A stretch of DNA of 64,000 nucleotides from Emmonsiellopsis sp. PD_33. Taxonomy: Eukaryota > Ascomycota > Eurotiomycetes > Onygenales > Ajellomycetaceae. The position numbers were made by a program, and so were the translations under genes. Position 1 is the stretch's first letter, and every line of letters starts with the position of its first letter. Shown in pieces: positions 49,442-60,393 of this stretch. Where the stretch lies: assembly GCA_032988165.1 (NCBI GenBank), contig JANTQF010000007.1, positions 124,001-188,000 of the forward strand. Reading direction: 5' to 3'. Below the pieces are notes generated by a model, which did not search any database, was not told the DNA's origin, and saw only the letters and a program-made list of their open reading frames with translations.

Positions 49442-51992
49442 TCACAATTCATCATGTCTCTCGCCCCGACCATCAACCTGCACTGCCGCCACTATCCCCC
49501 CTTCTCCACTGTAAACCTCATCCCCAGCCCTTCTCTTCCCATCTCCCTTCCCATCCCTCTCTACCCCCTCCCCCCTCCCCTTCTCCCCAAACACCTCCTG
49601 CTCCCCCCTCTGTTCAGACTTCAACCCCCCCGCCAAATCCCGATCTATCCCCATTCCACCGGCACCCCGCGGCCCCCCCTCCCACCCCCTCACCATCTCC
49701 GGCACCACATACCCCACATAAACCCTCCTCCCCATATAAACCCTCCTCGAATGCCGCATCGCAAGCGGCCACAAATCCTCCAACCAATCCGACTGCGCCG
49801 TGTTCATCGCGAACAGCTCCGGCCACACCAGGTTCGTGCTGATGTGCATGCGCCCGGTATATCCGGGGCTCTCGTCGGGGCGGTCGAGGCCCACTGCTTC
49901 GTCGAAGTAGGGGTCGATGGCTAGGAGGATGCCGGTGGGTGAGCTGGCGGCGCCGAGGGTGTTGTAGGTTATTTGGGATATGTGGTCGATGGCTAGGAAG
50001 ACGGTGGTGCTTAGACCGGTGGAGAAGGTTGGGGAGTCGAGGAAGGCGTTGAAGTGGCTGTGGGGTGTGGTGGGTTGGGTTAGTAAAGTAGTTTGGGTAT
50101 AGGGGTATATAACCCGGTGCTGTGTCACGGGTTACAGGGGACAAGACCGTTGGGTTGGGTGCATTACACGGCAGCAAATGAAAAAAAAAAGGGGGGAGGC
50201 GGGGGTGATACATACCGCTTCGCCTCCTCAATATCATTCTCCGCAATTCCCAGCTTCTTCCCATCAAACCAATGTATTTTCAAAAGCGGCTTAATGGATT
50301 CCGCACCCTCAATACCGTCGCCCCAATCTGCCAGATCCTCCTCTATCCTCGCCTTAATATCCGCCCATTTAGCCTCATCGTCCCACCTAGCAAGCCTATA
50401 AATGACGAAGCCAACCGTCTCAATCGGCTCACCCCTATCTTCAGCCTCCTTCGACTTAATCAGAGTATCCCTAATCCATCCCGGCGGCGGCAGCGGCTCC
50501 GGCTCCCCCTCAGGCAGCCCTCGAACATATCCTCGAATCTTCTCTTGTCGCCGGATCTGCCCATCGATAGTCCGGAAAATGAGATTTGGCTTGTTCGCTT
50601 CCTCTTCAGCCCGTTCCTCATCCGTTTTATCGATATTAAACGATAGGCTTTCCATCATTTCCTCGCTGATCTTGTCTGTTTCTTTCATGAATTTGAGCCG
50701 ATGTTGGTAGGTGAGGCGCCGTTCAAATAGGTCGTAGCCGTGTAAGTATAACGGTCTTTCCGGTGTAGTGTATCCCGCATACCCTTCCATAGGCATGAGG
50801 ATGGTGTACTCGGCTTCAGCGGCGAGCCCGGACAATCTGTACAGCAGGCCCACTTGGATTGACTGCTCCGCGCTCAGGGTGTCCTCTGACGAAGTAAGGT
50901 TTGGGTACTCGTGGACGGCGTCTAAGAGGGGCCTCATAAGGATGTTGATATGAGAGATAACCCAGCTATGTGCGCGGTTCGTCATGACCTGGTAATGGAT
51001 ACGGATGTACTCTTCCCACAATGCGGCAAGGTTGAGCGGTTCCTTGCCATCGGCCTGGCGCCGTGGATTCAATGCCCCCTCAAGCTCCACTAGATGCTCT
51101 GAGATGAGGTTAAATGTGGTACGCAGATTCTCGACCTGGTCGGGATGATTGAGGTAATCAAAGACGCGAATCACCGCTTCTAGATATTCAAAGGTGTATT
51201 GGAAATTTTCGGGGTTACTGAGTTGCTTTTCGCGCCATTGGGTTTCTGATAGCGGGACTATGCCCTCCCATAGTCTGGATTTCATGGCGTGGATTGGCTT
51301 TTCCACGATGGTGAGGCGGTCCGGGTCTTCGTCTGAGCCGATTCTCATCATTATTTTGCCGATGGCCGGTCCGAAGATTTCGTTGTGTGGCTGCGTCGCC
51401 GATTCGCTGTATGGATTTGAGAGGAATGCTACCTCGTCCTCTTGGAAGAGGGGAAGCGTTGTGTTTTTGCCATTGGGTAAAGCCCCACGCATGGTGAATT
51501 CAAAGAAGTGGATGATTGTTTGCGGTGGGATTAGACGGTCGACTGTTGGGTCGTCAGCTTGAAACTAGACATTTTTTTCCTAAGGGGTGCAAGTATATAA
51601 AAACATCGGAAACCGTCCACGGAGATTTGGAATGCCTGATCCTTATCAAACTGGAATATCTCTCTCTTGGTTCATTTATTCTCTTTTCCCTATCGTTTTC
51701 CTCTCGCATTTTGACATATGTAGAAAATATCCCTACCAATAAACAGCTTGTCGCTATCTTGAAGACTCTCAGGACCCAGAGGCTCCCAGTTGGTTTCCGC
51801 GCATCTTGGCAGATTTTGCCATAGGCTCTCGATATCACCAAAGCTATATTGGGGCGTACTCGGCTTCTCACTGTCCTCGCTGGCGATGGCTGCCAGGGAG
51901 GCGTTAGCGAAAAGGAAGACCGTGAGCATGAGCAGCGAATGCCAGGTATGTAAGGCTGAACGCATGATGCGTGAGGAGGTTGCCAGGGCCAT
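49442..51992 (-). CDS. ER-lumenal protein of unknown function (signal peptide, HDEL)
   Basis: Three exons on the minus strand: 51737-51992, 50216-51557 and 49442-50057; phases join to 737 residues. The first exon gives a clear signal peptide, MALATSSRIMRSALHTWHSL then LMLTVFLFANASLAAIA. The last four residues are HDEL, the ER retrieval signal. Finding both ends on one joined frame supports the model. In between are soluble, mixed sequences such as IHFFEFTMRGALPNGKNTT and a long helical-looking middle. The C-terminal 90 residues are Gly/Arg/Glu-rich. I recognise no enzyme family. The first intron (179 bp, donor GTAGGG, acceptor CAAG) is the least certain border; a second start Met at residue 10 would also give a signal peptide. 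Confidence 0.8.
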
Positions 51993-52598
51993 TTTTGAAA
52001 AGAACGTTGCTGGCCTACAGCATGGAGAAAATGAAGGTCAGTAAACAAATAAATTAAAAAAAAAAACACCTCTCCTGGTCCTGGAGATATTGCTGGCATT
52101 TTAGCGGTTTTATCAAGTCCAGGCTAGGCTAGGCCTTTGCCATCAGTTCCAATCTCCGGGGTCCAAGACAACCACCGAGAAGCAGCTATTTTTAGTGTAC
52201 GCTTCAAGGGGGATTTTATGGAAACTCGGCTTCAGCTTCGTGGTGATGTGGTGAGCTTTGGAAAAGATTTAATAGTTGCCAGTGGTTAATAAACCACGAT
52301 GCGAAGCGTTCTTTCATAGCTGCCATACACTGGAACACGGAGGACGAAGTCGGAGGGTCAATCCGGCCCGAAAAAAGGAGTAATTAGGTTTTAGTCAGAT
52401 CCTAGGAGAAGACCGCTGAAAATAATATCTCATCTTTTGTTTGCATTTGCGTCCCTATGCATATCCCAAGGCGTCTTCAAAAATAGAATCATATCGAGGG
52501 ACGTCGGGCGTGAGAAGGAGAGAGTGCCGTAATTTTGGAAACTGATATTGTATGGTATTGTAACCGCGTACTAGCGCCAGATTGTTCTGGAACATTTT

Positions 52599-52609
52599 GC
52601 TGAGTCAGC
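52599..52609. promoter_or_regulatory. GCTGAGTCAGC bZIP site in divergent promoter
   Basis: Core TGAGTCA at 52601-52607, 108 bp upstream of the serine hydrolase start and about 600 bp from the divergent ER protein gene. Confidence 0.4.
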
Positions 52610-52714
52610 CAGCCCTAATCTTATCTCATATCTCCAACATCCCGATCTCCTCAACCTTCAATCCTCCGTTCTCCCGCGCGCAGCCCGTCTCTTCCACCCC
52701 CAGAGACTCCCTCT

Positions 52715-53758
52715 ATGCCCTTGGCCAGCTATGCGTCTAGACTTGCCCGCCCTCTAACAAAAGCCAGCCAACCACCCCTTCATCCCACCACCCCGCCGCC
52801 TTTCGCATCCACCTCCCCCATCTCCATCATGTCCCCTAAACCCCCGCAGCCCGGGTCCTCGCACCCGCAACCCTCTCTCAAAATCCTCATGTTACACGGC
52901 TACACGCAATCCGGCCAACTCTTCCACGCCAAAACCCGCGCGCTAGAAAAACACCTCCAGAAATCCTTCCCCCTGCACTCCGTCCACCTCTCCTACCCCA
53001 CCGGCCCCCTCCCCCTCTCCCCCTCAGACATCCCAAACTTCCAACCATCATCCACCACCACCGCAGACAACCAAAATGACAACACCCCTGAATCCTTCGC
53101 CTGGTGGCGCCGCTCAGACACCACCTCCCCCCCCGAATACCTCGGCATCGACTCCGCCTTCACCACCATCGCCAAGCTCCTCACAGACCAAGGCCCCTTC
53201 GACGGCGTAATCGGATTCTCCCAAGGCGCCGCCTTCGCCGCCATGCTCGCCAGCCTGCTAGAGCCTGACCGCGCCAGCTCCTTCGCCTACTTCTCCGACG
53301 CCACACATAACTCCTGCGCCGCCGGTGGCTCCTCCTCCACCACCTCCGCGGGCGAAATCGTCACCGGCATCCCATTCCCGTCCCCCTTCAAAGACCTATC
53401 CCATCCACCGCTAAAGTTCGCAATCTGCTACTCCGGCTTTCGCGCGCCGGGCACGCGGTTCCGGGCGTTCTATGAGCGGCCGAAGATCCGCACGCCGGTG
53501 CTGCATGTGCTGGGCAGCTTGGATGCGATTGTGGATGAGGAGAGGAGTCGGACGCTGGTTGAGGCGTGTGAGGGGGATGCGGAGGAGGGGGGCAGGGTGA
53601 TTTGGCATCCTGGTGGGCATTTTTTGCCGAGTCAGCGGCCGTATTTGGATGGGGCGGTGAGGTTTATTAAGGGGTGTTTGGAGGGGGAGGAGGAGGTTGG
53701 GGGGATGAAGAAGGGGGTGGGGGAGGAGAGGGTGGAGGATATGGATGTGCCGTTTTAG
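52715..53758 (+). CDS. FSH1-type serine hydrolase (alpha/beta hydrolase)
   Basis: Intronless, 347 residues. The family hydrolyses ester or related bonds; animal OVCA2 and yeast Fsh1-3 are members, with natural substrates poorly known. The opening strand LKILMLHGYTQSGQLFHAKT is diagnostic. The triad is Ser159 in GFSQGAAF, Asp260 in VLGSLDAIVD and His292 in HPGGHFLP. PESFAWW near 125 is also typical. The first 38 residues are basic and Ser/Pro-rich and could be a mitochondrial presequence; an internal Met at 39 (MSPKPPQ) would give the shorter cytosolic form. The C-terminal 30 residues are Gly/Glu-rich. Codon third positions are strongly C-rich in the first two thirds. Confidence 0.9.
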   Translation: MPLASYASRLARPLTKASQPPLHPTTPPPFASTSPISIMSPKPPQPGSSHPQPSLKILMLHGYTQSGQLFHAKTRALEKHLQKSFPLHSVHLSYPTGPLPLSPSDIPNFQPSSTTTADNQNDNTPESFAWWRRSDTTSPPEYLGIDSAFTTIAKLLTDQGPFDGVIGFSQGAAFAAMLASLLEPDRASSFAYFSDATHNSCAAGGSSSTTSAGEIVTGIPFPSPFKDLSHPPLKFAICYSGFRAPGTRFRAFYERPKIRTPVLHVLGSLDAIVDEERSRTLVEACEGDAEEGGRVIWHPGGHFLPSQRPYLDGAVRFIKGCLEGEEEVGGMKKGVGEERVEDMDVPF

Positions 53759-54171
53759 ATAGGGTTTTTTTGAGAGGGGATTGTTGGTGGATGAGTGTGC
53801 CTGGGCTGTTTGCATGGTTATTATGTATAGAAGTTGCTCTCCGGTGGGATATATGGAGGCAAGATAGATAGATTACCCATAGACCTAGATTTACGGATAA
53901 GTTAATGAGTAACTAGAAATTGAAACGCGGGAAATGATATAGTGAAACCCATTGAAATACCGGATATTTATACAAAATACCCTTACTTCTCAAACCAATA
54001 AAATAGTGCAAACTTCGATCAGTCGATTACCAAGCTATCTAGGCGGTAGGAGTACTATGTATCGTACATTCGCAGTTCGCAGACAAAAGAAGAAAACACA
54101 CCCGCACGCTGCAAAGATACTTCATCCATCACAAAGCCCAGAGGAGCAAAACAAAAATCAAAATCCCGTTA
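53759..54171. other. Convergent intergenic gap
   Basis: 3' flanks of two convergent genes; no gene or repeat border seen. Confidence 0.6.
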
Positions 54172-55880
54172 TCAACGAGCCTTCGAAGTCCCCCGCTCCT
54201 TGGACGGTAGGATTCGCGCCATCATCTCCTCCTTGGTGATCAAATGATCGATCCGCTCCAGCAGGCCCAGCAAGCTCTTCATATTGCTGCTCCACTCATT
54301 CAGTACATCGTCTGCATCACGTGGCTTGGCGAAATTGACAATTCTTGCTGGGCGGTCGATTTTTGCGTAGACGGTCTTGGAGGTGACGAGGTCGGAGATG
54401 TACTTTTCCGTCTCTTCCTCGTTCAGATCGAGGAGTTCGGTGAGGCGGCCCATTTCGATACGGGTATAGTATTTGGCGACAACGCGGACATTGTGCTCAA
54501 TGACGCGTTTGCGCAGGTCTTGCCATCGGGTGTAGGCCTTGTTATCGGCGGTTTGGTTGGGCTGGGCATCGAAGACATCAGTACTGCAGAGGTGGGGTCC
54601 GAATTGTTCGGCGACCATGGGCCATCTCATCAATTCGTTTATTGTGAAGAGTTTAAGGAGGCGCGCCTCCATGGGTACAAGGGAGTTGCGGGAATCTATC
54701 TGGATGCGGTGGAGGAGATCCGATTGTTCGTTGTCGTAGGGCGAAAGGACGACATAATAGATGATTCGTTGAAGCGTCTGTGACGGGGTTAGTTGAAAAG
54801 CAACGTGGGGGTATCGTGGATTGATCTTACCGCTCTCAGCTGCTCTGGGTTCTGCTCAACAGATTCTGTATCCAGAACCTGTCGGTAGTGTTTGCAAACT
54901 TCAAGGTACTTGTCCTCATGGTTTGCGAGCATGATCTGCTGCTCATAGTACCTCAATTTTAGGTCTGTCACATCCTCCTCTTTCTCTATCGGTGGGTCGT
55001 CAGGCTTTCGGTTTCTCTCCCGCTCTTCCAGTTCCTTGCGGTCCTTCTCGATCTGTTCGGGAGTCTTCTTTGGCTTCCGTGCAAAGTATCTTGTGCTGAT
55101 CTTTCGGCTTAATATGCCAGCCTGCGTCCAATCGCCCTTGGCTATGCAAAGCGCAACCTGCTCAAGGATAAATTCGGTCTTTTCCCTCCGAGCCATAGAT
55201 CCAAATGTCTCTACCTGTAGCTCGCATAGAATATCCACGGCGCTGTTGAGGTCGCCTTGTGATTTTTTGATGTCCGATAAGATACGCGTAACTCTGGCTC
55301 TTTCGACTTCGACAAAGATCTGGACAGAGTATGGTTTAGCAGGTGTAAACCCCAATTTAAAATAGAGGGCAACAGACCTTTCCCTCAGTCACAGTCCTTA
55401 AGGTTTCGATGAGGGCCATCTTAACCTCCATGTTCGGAGTCTCCTCTATGAAGCCCATGACACCCTGCACCATTTTTGTGGTAGCTTGTTTAAGCTGGCC
55501 ATGTTTCTTTGAAAGGGCGATAACCTGTTCGTTGAGCAGTTTCCAGTCGCCGGAGTCTTTGGAGATGGTAACGATCGCAAGAAGTAGTCTGGACGTGGAG
55601 GCAAGATCGGAGGCCTATAAACAGTTGTGTCAGTGTCTGTGTACTGAGTGAAAACACCAGAAGCTGGGGGCTTACCTGTCTAGCTTGTTTCTCAAGAGCC
55701 AGGAGCTTGTCGATGGCAGCATGGACGTTGGACTACAACACAGGATGGGTCAGTATCTGTGCTCCACTCCATAGACCTCAAGAATATGCAAACCTTTGCC
55801 AGCTCCTGCGTTTCAGGGATCAGGGCGTCGACATCTTTGGTGAAGTCCTTTTCGGCCTTGAACAAGGTCCCGTCCGACAT
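54172..55880 (-). CDS. rpn5: 26S proteasome regulatory subunit Rpn5
   Basis: Lid subunit of the 19S regulatory particle; structural PCI protein needed for proteasome assembly. Five exons on the minus strand: 55794-55880, 55676-55732, 55378-55614, 54831-55319 and 54172-54777; all phases join to 491 residues (yeast and human are 445-456). The start is MSDGTLFKAEKDFTKDVDAL. The TPR-like middle includes KLLNEQVIALSKKHGQLKQA and GDWTQAGILSRKISTRYF. The C-terminal PCI domain contains NVRVVAKYYTRIEMGRLTEL and TVYAKIDRPARIVNF. An extra charged insert (about residues 235-265, ERERNRKPDDPP) partly explains the greater length. First intron donor is GTTTGC, slightly unusual. Confidence 0.95.
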
Positions 55881-56330
55881 GGTGGTGGTGGTGGTATGTA
55901 TTCAGCTACGGGTCGGAGTTGGGGGTCGGAGTTGGGAGGACAGCTCGTGAGAAGGTCGCAACAAGGACACGGGGAAAGAATGGCAGCTTTGATACTGTAT
56001 CAGTAAGCTGAAACGTCTTCTTCTGGGCCGAAGCTTGGGGCGTCACAGCAATGGGGGTTGGGAACGGGATGACCGAGCTGCAGTGAGAGTCGCAAGCTGG
56101 TTTGCCTTGTTGCACCGCGGCTAGCATGGCTGACTAACTACAGCGTCTATCGTTTATTATCCGCGCGGCCGCGCTTAACTACAAACATACTACTAGGCAG
56201 CTAGCATCAAGAACCACAATAGTAGTATTGCAAAACGAATGAAAGGATGACCAGCATCCGAGTCTATTGCCCGAAAAAAAAAAACAAAGAAATCTAACCC
56301 CCACTTCTCGATGCATTCATGATCCTTCGT
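55881..56330. other. Promoter of rpn5 and 3' flank of the next gene
   Basis: No gene seen. A short NotI-like GC stretch (GCGGCCGC) lies near 56165. Confidence 0.6.
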
Positions 56331-57129
56331 TCAGCTCCAAATCACTTCCCGGTCGAAGACCGACTGGACTTCGAAAGTTACTTGGACATTCGCGCTTTGG
56401 TCGGTATGTCTTCGGAAATCCCGTCTCTGGTCGACCACGCCGCCTACCCCGGGACTGTGAATCGTAGCGAACGGGTCGGCACCCCATGGCCCGAGTATGA
56501 TAACCCATTTATCACACCTTGAGCTGTACTTTCCAGCCCTGGTGGCACGCACAGGACCTAGGAACTTGAACCTGCCACCCTGCTCGCCCTGCTCGCCCTG
56601 CTCGCCCTGCTCGCCCTGCTCGCCCTGCTCACGCAGTTCACGCAGTTTACGCTCCCGCAGCTCATGCATAACTGTTCCTGCCGTGCCCAAAACAACATTC
56701 GCGCCGACCTCGCTCGTGCATGCCAATGCTTGAACGGCCAGCTTCCCCAGGTTATCGCCGCCGGATCCGAAAATATTGTCGTTCTCCGCCACGCCCTCGA
56801 TGCAAACGGTGAAATAACCAATGAACCGCGGCTCCTCCCATTTTCCCGCCCAGGTGTCGTCGAACCTTTCAGCCTGTTCCTTGGTGGGCCAAACTGTGAA
56901 GTGTTAACTAATAGACCATGAGAGGGAAGATAAAAATGGTTGTGTTACCTATCCCACAGAATGCCGTGGGGCATCTAGACTCACTCAAGACGAAGACATG
57001 GGAAACCCCAATTTCCTTCTGGAGCTCGTCGAAGAATGGTTCCCCTTTGGTACGCAAATCGCCGAGGCGGAATTGCTCCCTAGGATCACATTTGAACTGC
57101 AAGAAGGTGAGATTGACCTGGGTACTCAT
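56331..57129 (-). CDS. Local paralogue family member 1, unknown function
   Basis: Two exons, 56949-57129 and 56331-56893, intron 55 bp, phase 1; 247 residues. Start MSTQVNLTFLQFKCDPREQF; after the intron the frame reads VWPTKEQAERFDDTWAGKW. Two further minus-strand genes to the right share the LTFLQF / FTFMEF / VTFLEF opening and have an intron at the same place and phase. A Gly-Glu-Gln tripeptide is repeated five times near residue 145, encoded by a 9-bp tandem repeat at about 56580-56626. No signal peptide or known domain. A TATAAATA box (57279-57286) lies 150 bp upstream. Function unknown; pairwise similarity is low and mostly confined to the first 100 residues. Confidence 0.72.
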
Positions 57130-57278
57130 TTTTCGAAATATGGTATGGAGAGAAGTATGCGGGATCTATCGCAAGGCAGGGACAAAACCGAAGAGGTGAA
57201 ACGAGTTATTTTGTGTCTTTCAAAGAGGAGTATTGGTGATCTGAGAGAACTTTTGAATTTCAGCTGATGACATTCTAG

Positions 57279-57286
57279 TATTTATA
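57279..57286 (-). promoter_or_regulatory. TATA box of paralogue 1
   Basis: TATAAATA on the minus strand, 150 bp upstream of the start; the same element lies 152 bp upstream of paralogue 3. Confidence 0.55.
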
Positions 57287-57944
57287 ACTATTCAGACTTC
57301 TCAAGATTCACAATTACAACCTCCTTTACAGTCAACAGACCTTATCTGAAAAAACTTCAGAATGAACAAACTGTTTGGTTGGTTTGCCTCATTCTCTAAG
57401 GGTGTTTCTTTATGCCTGCTGCATATCTTTGTTGTTAGAAACCTATGATAAGTTTCAGGTTGGAGATAAAAAAGCAAGGATCAGCTGTGAGGTTTATACA
57501 GAGTTTTGAAATAAAAGAAGTCCAGATTTTGACTGCCCATGCAAACCGTATATTCCTTTTCAGGATAATGCACCTTTCTTCGCAAATGGCCTCAGGACTA
57601 ACTTACCTACTATATATGGCTAGTGTGAGATTACCAACCGAGGCAAAAATGATCAATCCTTTGAGGGCTGTAACCCTCAAGCTATTCTATACCCAGGTTT
57701 TAATGTCTGGTAGCCGGGTTGGCTTCCTAGTACTTTACCTACATAACTGGCCACCTACACGCATACAAACATACGTACACAGTAGGTGGCTGGCTACATC
57801 ATCTGCCAGACTATGCTCACAATGCAGAATAAAATAACCGAAACTGACTTTAACTCATCATGACTACCATAGGTTCCTATCTATTACCAACCATACCCCC
57901 TAGGAAGACTGGATAATGCGAACAGCTCAGATCGAATCTGCCCT
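57287..57944. other. Gap between paralogues 1 and 2, partly duplicated
   Basis: No gene. A stretch near 57428-57475 (CTTTGTTGTTAGA...TGATAAGTTT) resembles 59990-60035, which lies at a similar distance downstream of paralogue 3. This suggests that the flanks were duplicated along with the genes. Confidence 0.5.
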
Positions 57945-58639
57945 TTACTCGACGTTTACGCTCATCTTCCGGAGGGTATAGCGTTCACCGGTACAATGCT
58001 CAGGCTGGAGACAATTATATTTGTCCCAGCCTCCAATTTTCTTCCTCCAGCAACCCCCAATAGGAACCCTTGCCCGCTGATCCAGCCCGAATATGATCAA
58101 CCTAGGACCCTCGGCCTCATTTTCCATTTCTAGCACCGCCCACTCAGCATTCGATTTGTAACCATTGCTGGTGTCCTGACAGATCGGATATTCTGTTATG
58201 GAATCCACCATCTTCTCTTTCTCCTCATCAGTCACGATTTCGGCTCCGAATTTGAATTGCTGGATATGGAAATATTTGACAGGAGTCTCGGTAATCATGA
58301 GCTCGGAATCCGCTCTCGCTAGCGGTATCGTGAAATAATCAAGAATTATAGGCTTTTCTTTGAGCGGCGAAGTGGCAATTTTCAATCGCCCTGAGAAAAC
58401 TTTTGCGTCCTCGAACGAGGGCCAGACTATGACCAGTTAGTACCCTAGCTATCCCAAAAATTAGAGGACGCAATTTCCTTACCTGCCACCAAATATATGT
58501 TTTTGGTTCTGTTGTGGAATAGTAGCATTTCCGGTAGGTGTTTAAACAACTGGACTATCTCTCGATCCAGGTTTTTGATGCTGAGCCCCTCCTCCTCCTG
58601 GAATTTCCCGTCGAACTCCATAAACGTAAAATGCTGCAT
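57945..58639 (-). CDS. Local paralogue family member 2, unknown function
   Basis: Two exons, 58483-58639 and 57945-58426, 56-bp intron; 212 residues. Start MQHFTFMEFDGKFQEEEGLS; exon 1 ends FHNRTKNIYLVA and exon 2 opens VWPSFEDAKVFSGRLK. The VWP after a phase-1 junction is shared with paralogue 1. The C-terminus contains EWAVLEMENEAEGPRLIIFG and a Cys/Trp-rich stretch GGCWRKKIGGWDKYN. An open exon at 58769-58966 ends in a good GTAAGT donor whose phase would join an AG at about 58668 in frame with this gene, so a longer 5' form is possible. No known domain. Confidence 0.7.
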
Positions 58640-60393
58640 TATGAGTCGTTGTGATCCCGGGCCTTTGACTGGCAGTTAGACTGTTCACGATTTGGAATTT
58701 ATATTAGCACTATTCTTTTTGTCCCGCGGGGGCCTTGCAGTATCATAGATAGCCTGCAGTTACTTACCTGGCCAAGTTGCTTTGAAAAGAAGTATGCTCG
58801 TGTTGATATGATGCGAAGGAAACTTTGAGAGATTAGTATGGAAGAAGGCGTCTAGTTTTGAGAATCGGATGAAAAGATAGCTAGCTATATTATACACTTT
58901 GTTCCTTTCGACTCGGTATGCTCTAGAATATATACACTTCCTAAACCTCTTCACGGGTTCGCCCACTAGCTCTTGTTGCTTCTATCATACCTTCTACCGA
59001 AACTCAGGCGTGAAAGCAATGTCTTGGAGCTTTATTCCGTGGCAAGACCCTTCATACACATCGTCTATAGTCACCCAAGGGGTCGCAAATTCAGTGTTGC
59101 AAAGCTGACATCTGCGGCGAAGGCAGAAATTCCGAAGATGGAGCAAAGAAAGCAATGTGCACTTGTTTCGGATATATGCGATGTTGTCCCGTGCTGTTTC
59201 AAGGAACCATTTGTGAAGATAATGGCATGTTTCAGTATACTAGTATCCAAAGAATTCATATTTCTCCGATATACACTCAAACCAGGATGAAAGGAGCATG
59301 AAAGCTGCCATCGCTCAAAGAAGATTGCGTTAGAGCCTTGATGGATGTTGGCGCTGTCAGGATTGCCACAGTTGGGCTGCCTATTCAGGTTTCAAGTTGG
59401 CGGGTAGGTGGCTTGACTATAAAGAATGTGTTATGATATTTCCCATTTATTAAACCTGATGCAAGGGTTTTGATTATGGAAGTTAGCATGTTAGATGATG
59501 AATATTTTCTCTTTATTAAAGTGTTCTTTGGTGTCCTCCAATATTTCAGGGATAGTTTTGGATTCCATCGGGGTCACTATGAAACCTGCAAAGACCCTGA
59601 TAATGCAACATTAGACCTGAACTGATACTTCCACCTGCAACGTATCCCTCACCAGGTCCTTTTGTCGGTATTCTTGCGGACCCGCAGGAACGTAAGGAAT
59701 ATTTGAAATCTAGGGCGCCGGAGGGAGCATCTTGCCCACCAGACTTATTACACGTTGCCCTCTAAATGATTGGGCTGTGGCTGGTTTTGTCATCAGTATT
59801 GATTATATTGTCAGGCGTTGGGTCAAGCTTATGGAACGATGCTGCTTACTCGTTGATGCTATTATTTTAAGAGTAAGAAATCCTGGCTAGAAAAGCGAGG
59901 GACAAGTTTGAATTTTGTTGGGACCTGGGTTTGAAGATGGCAATCAATCGAATTCCCTGGATTTATATTTCCTTAGTTACGTCATCTATCTTTGTTGTTA
60001 GAGAAGCATGATAAGTTTTGGACTGGAAACAAGGAAACAACAGGTTCTTAGAGCCCATAGTTACAAAATATAACATCAACCCAAATGGTGCATGTTCCTT
60101 TTTAGGTTGCTACCTTTCTCCCTGGATAATTCCTGCGTGCTATCCAGCCAAACATCATTTCTAGACAGACATGCGATCTCCACACATTGCATATTACTTG
60201 GTAATAATTATGTCTGTACAACATGATTGAAGCCTCAAAGCTACCTAACCTTCGATTTCTAACACAGAGTGTATCATTTTCGCGACAAAGGTTTTGAGGT
60301 TACACAAAATGAAAAAGTTCAAGCCTCCCTGGGGCTTCTCTTGTTTATCCAAAAGTGAAGATGATAAAGCTTTCAACATCTTGTTTAGAACTA
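58640..60393. other. Gap with possible exon or paralogue remnant
   Basis: 58769-58966 (minus) reads LDAFFHTNLSKFPSHHINTS then ILLFKATWP before a GTAAGT donor. It resembles the end of exon 1 in the neighbouring family and may be a remnant or a true upstream exon of paralogue 2. A plus-strand open stretch near 59655-59765 (GPFVGILADPQERKEYLK) has no start and no recognisable family. I support no complete gene here. Confidence 0.4.

Noticed and set aside
49376..50267. Long Pro/His/Arg-rich frames overlapping the ER protein gene
   Set aside because: Alternate-frame shadows of its last exon, which is G-rich on the coding strand; the frame ending in HDEL joins the upstream exons in phase.
56580..56632. 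Nine-base tandem repeat as a separate repeat locus
   Set aside because: It lies inside the coding exon of paralogue 1 in frame and encodes the Gly-Glu-Gln tract, so it is reported with that gene.
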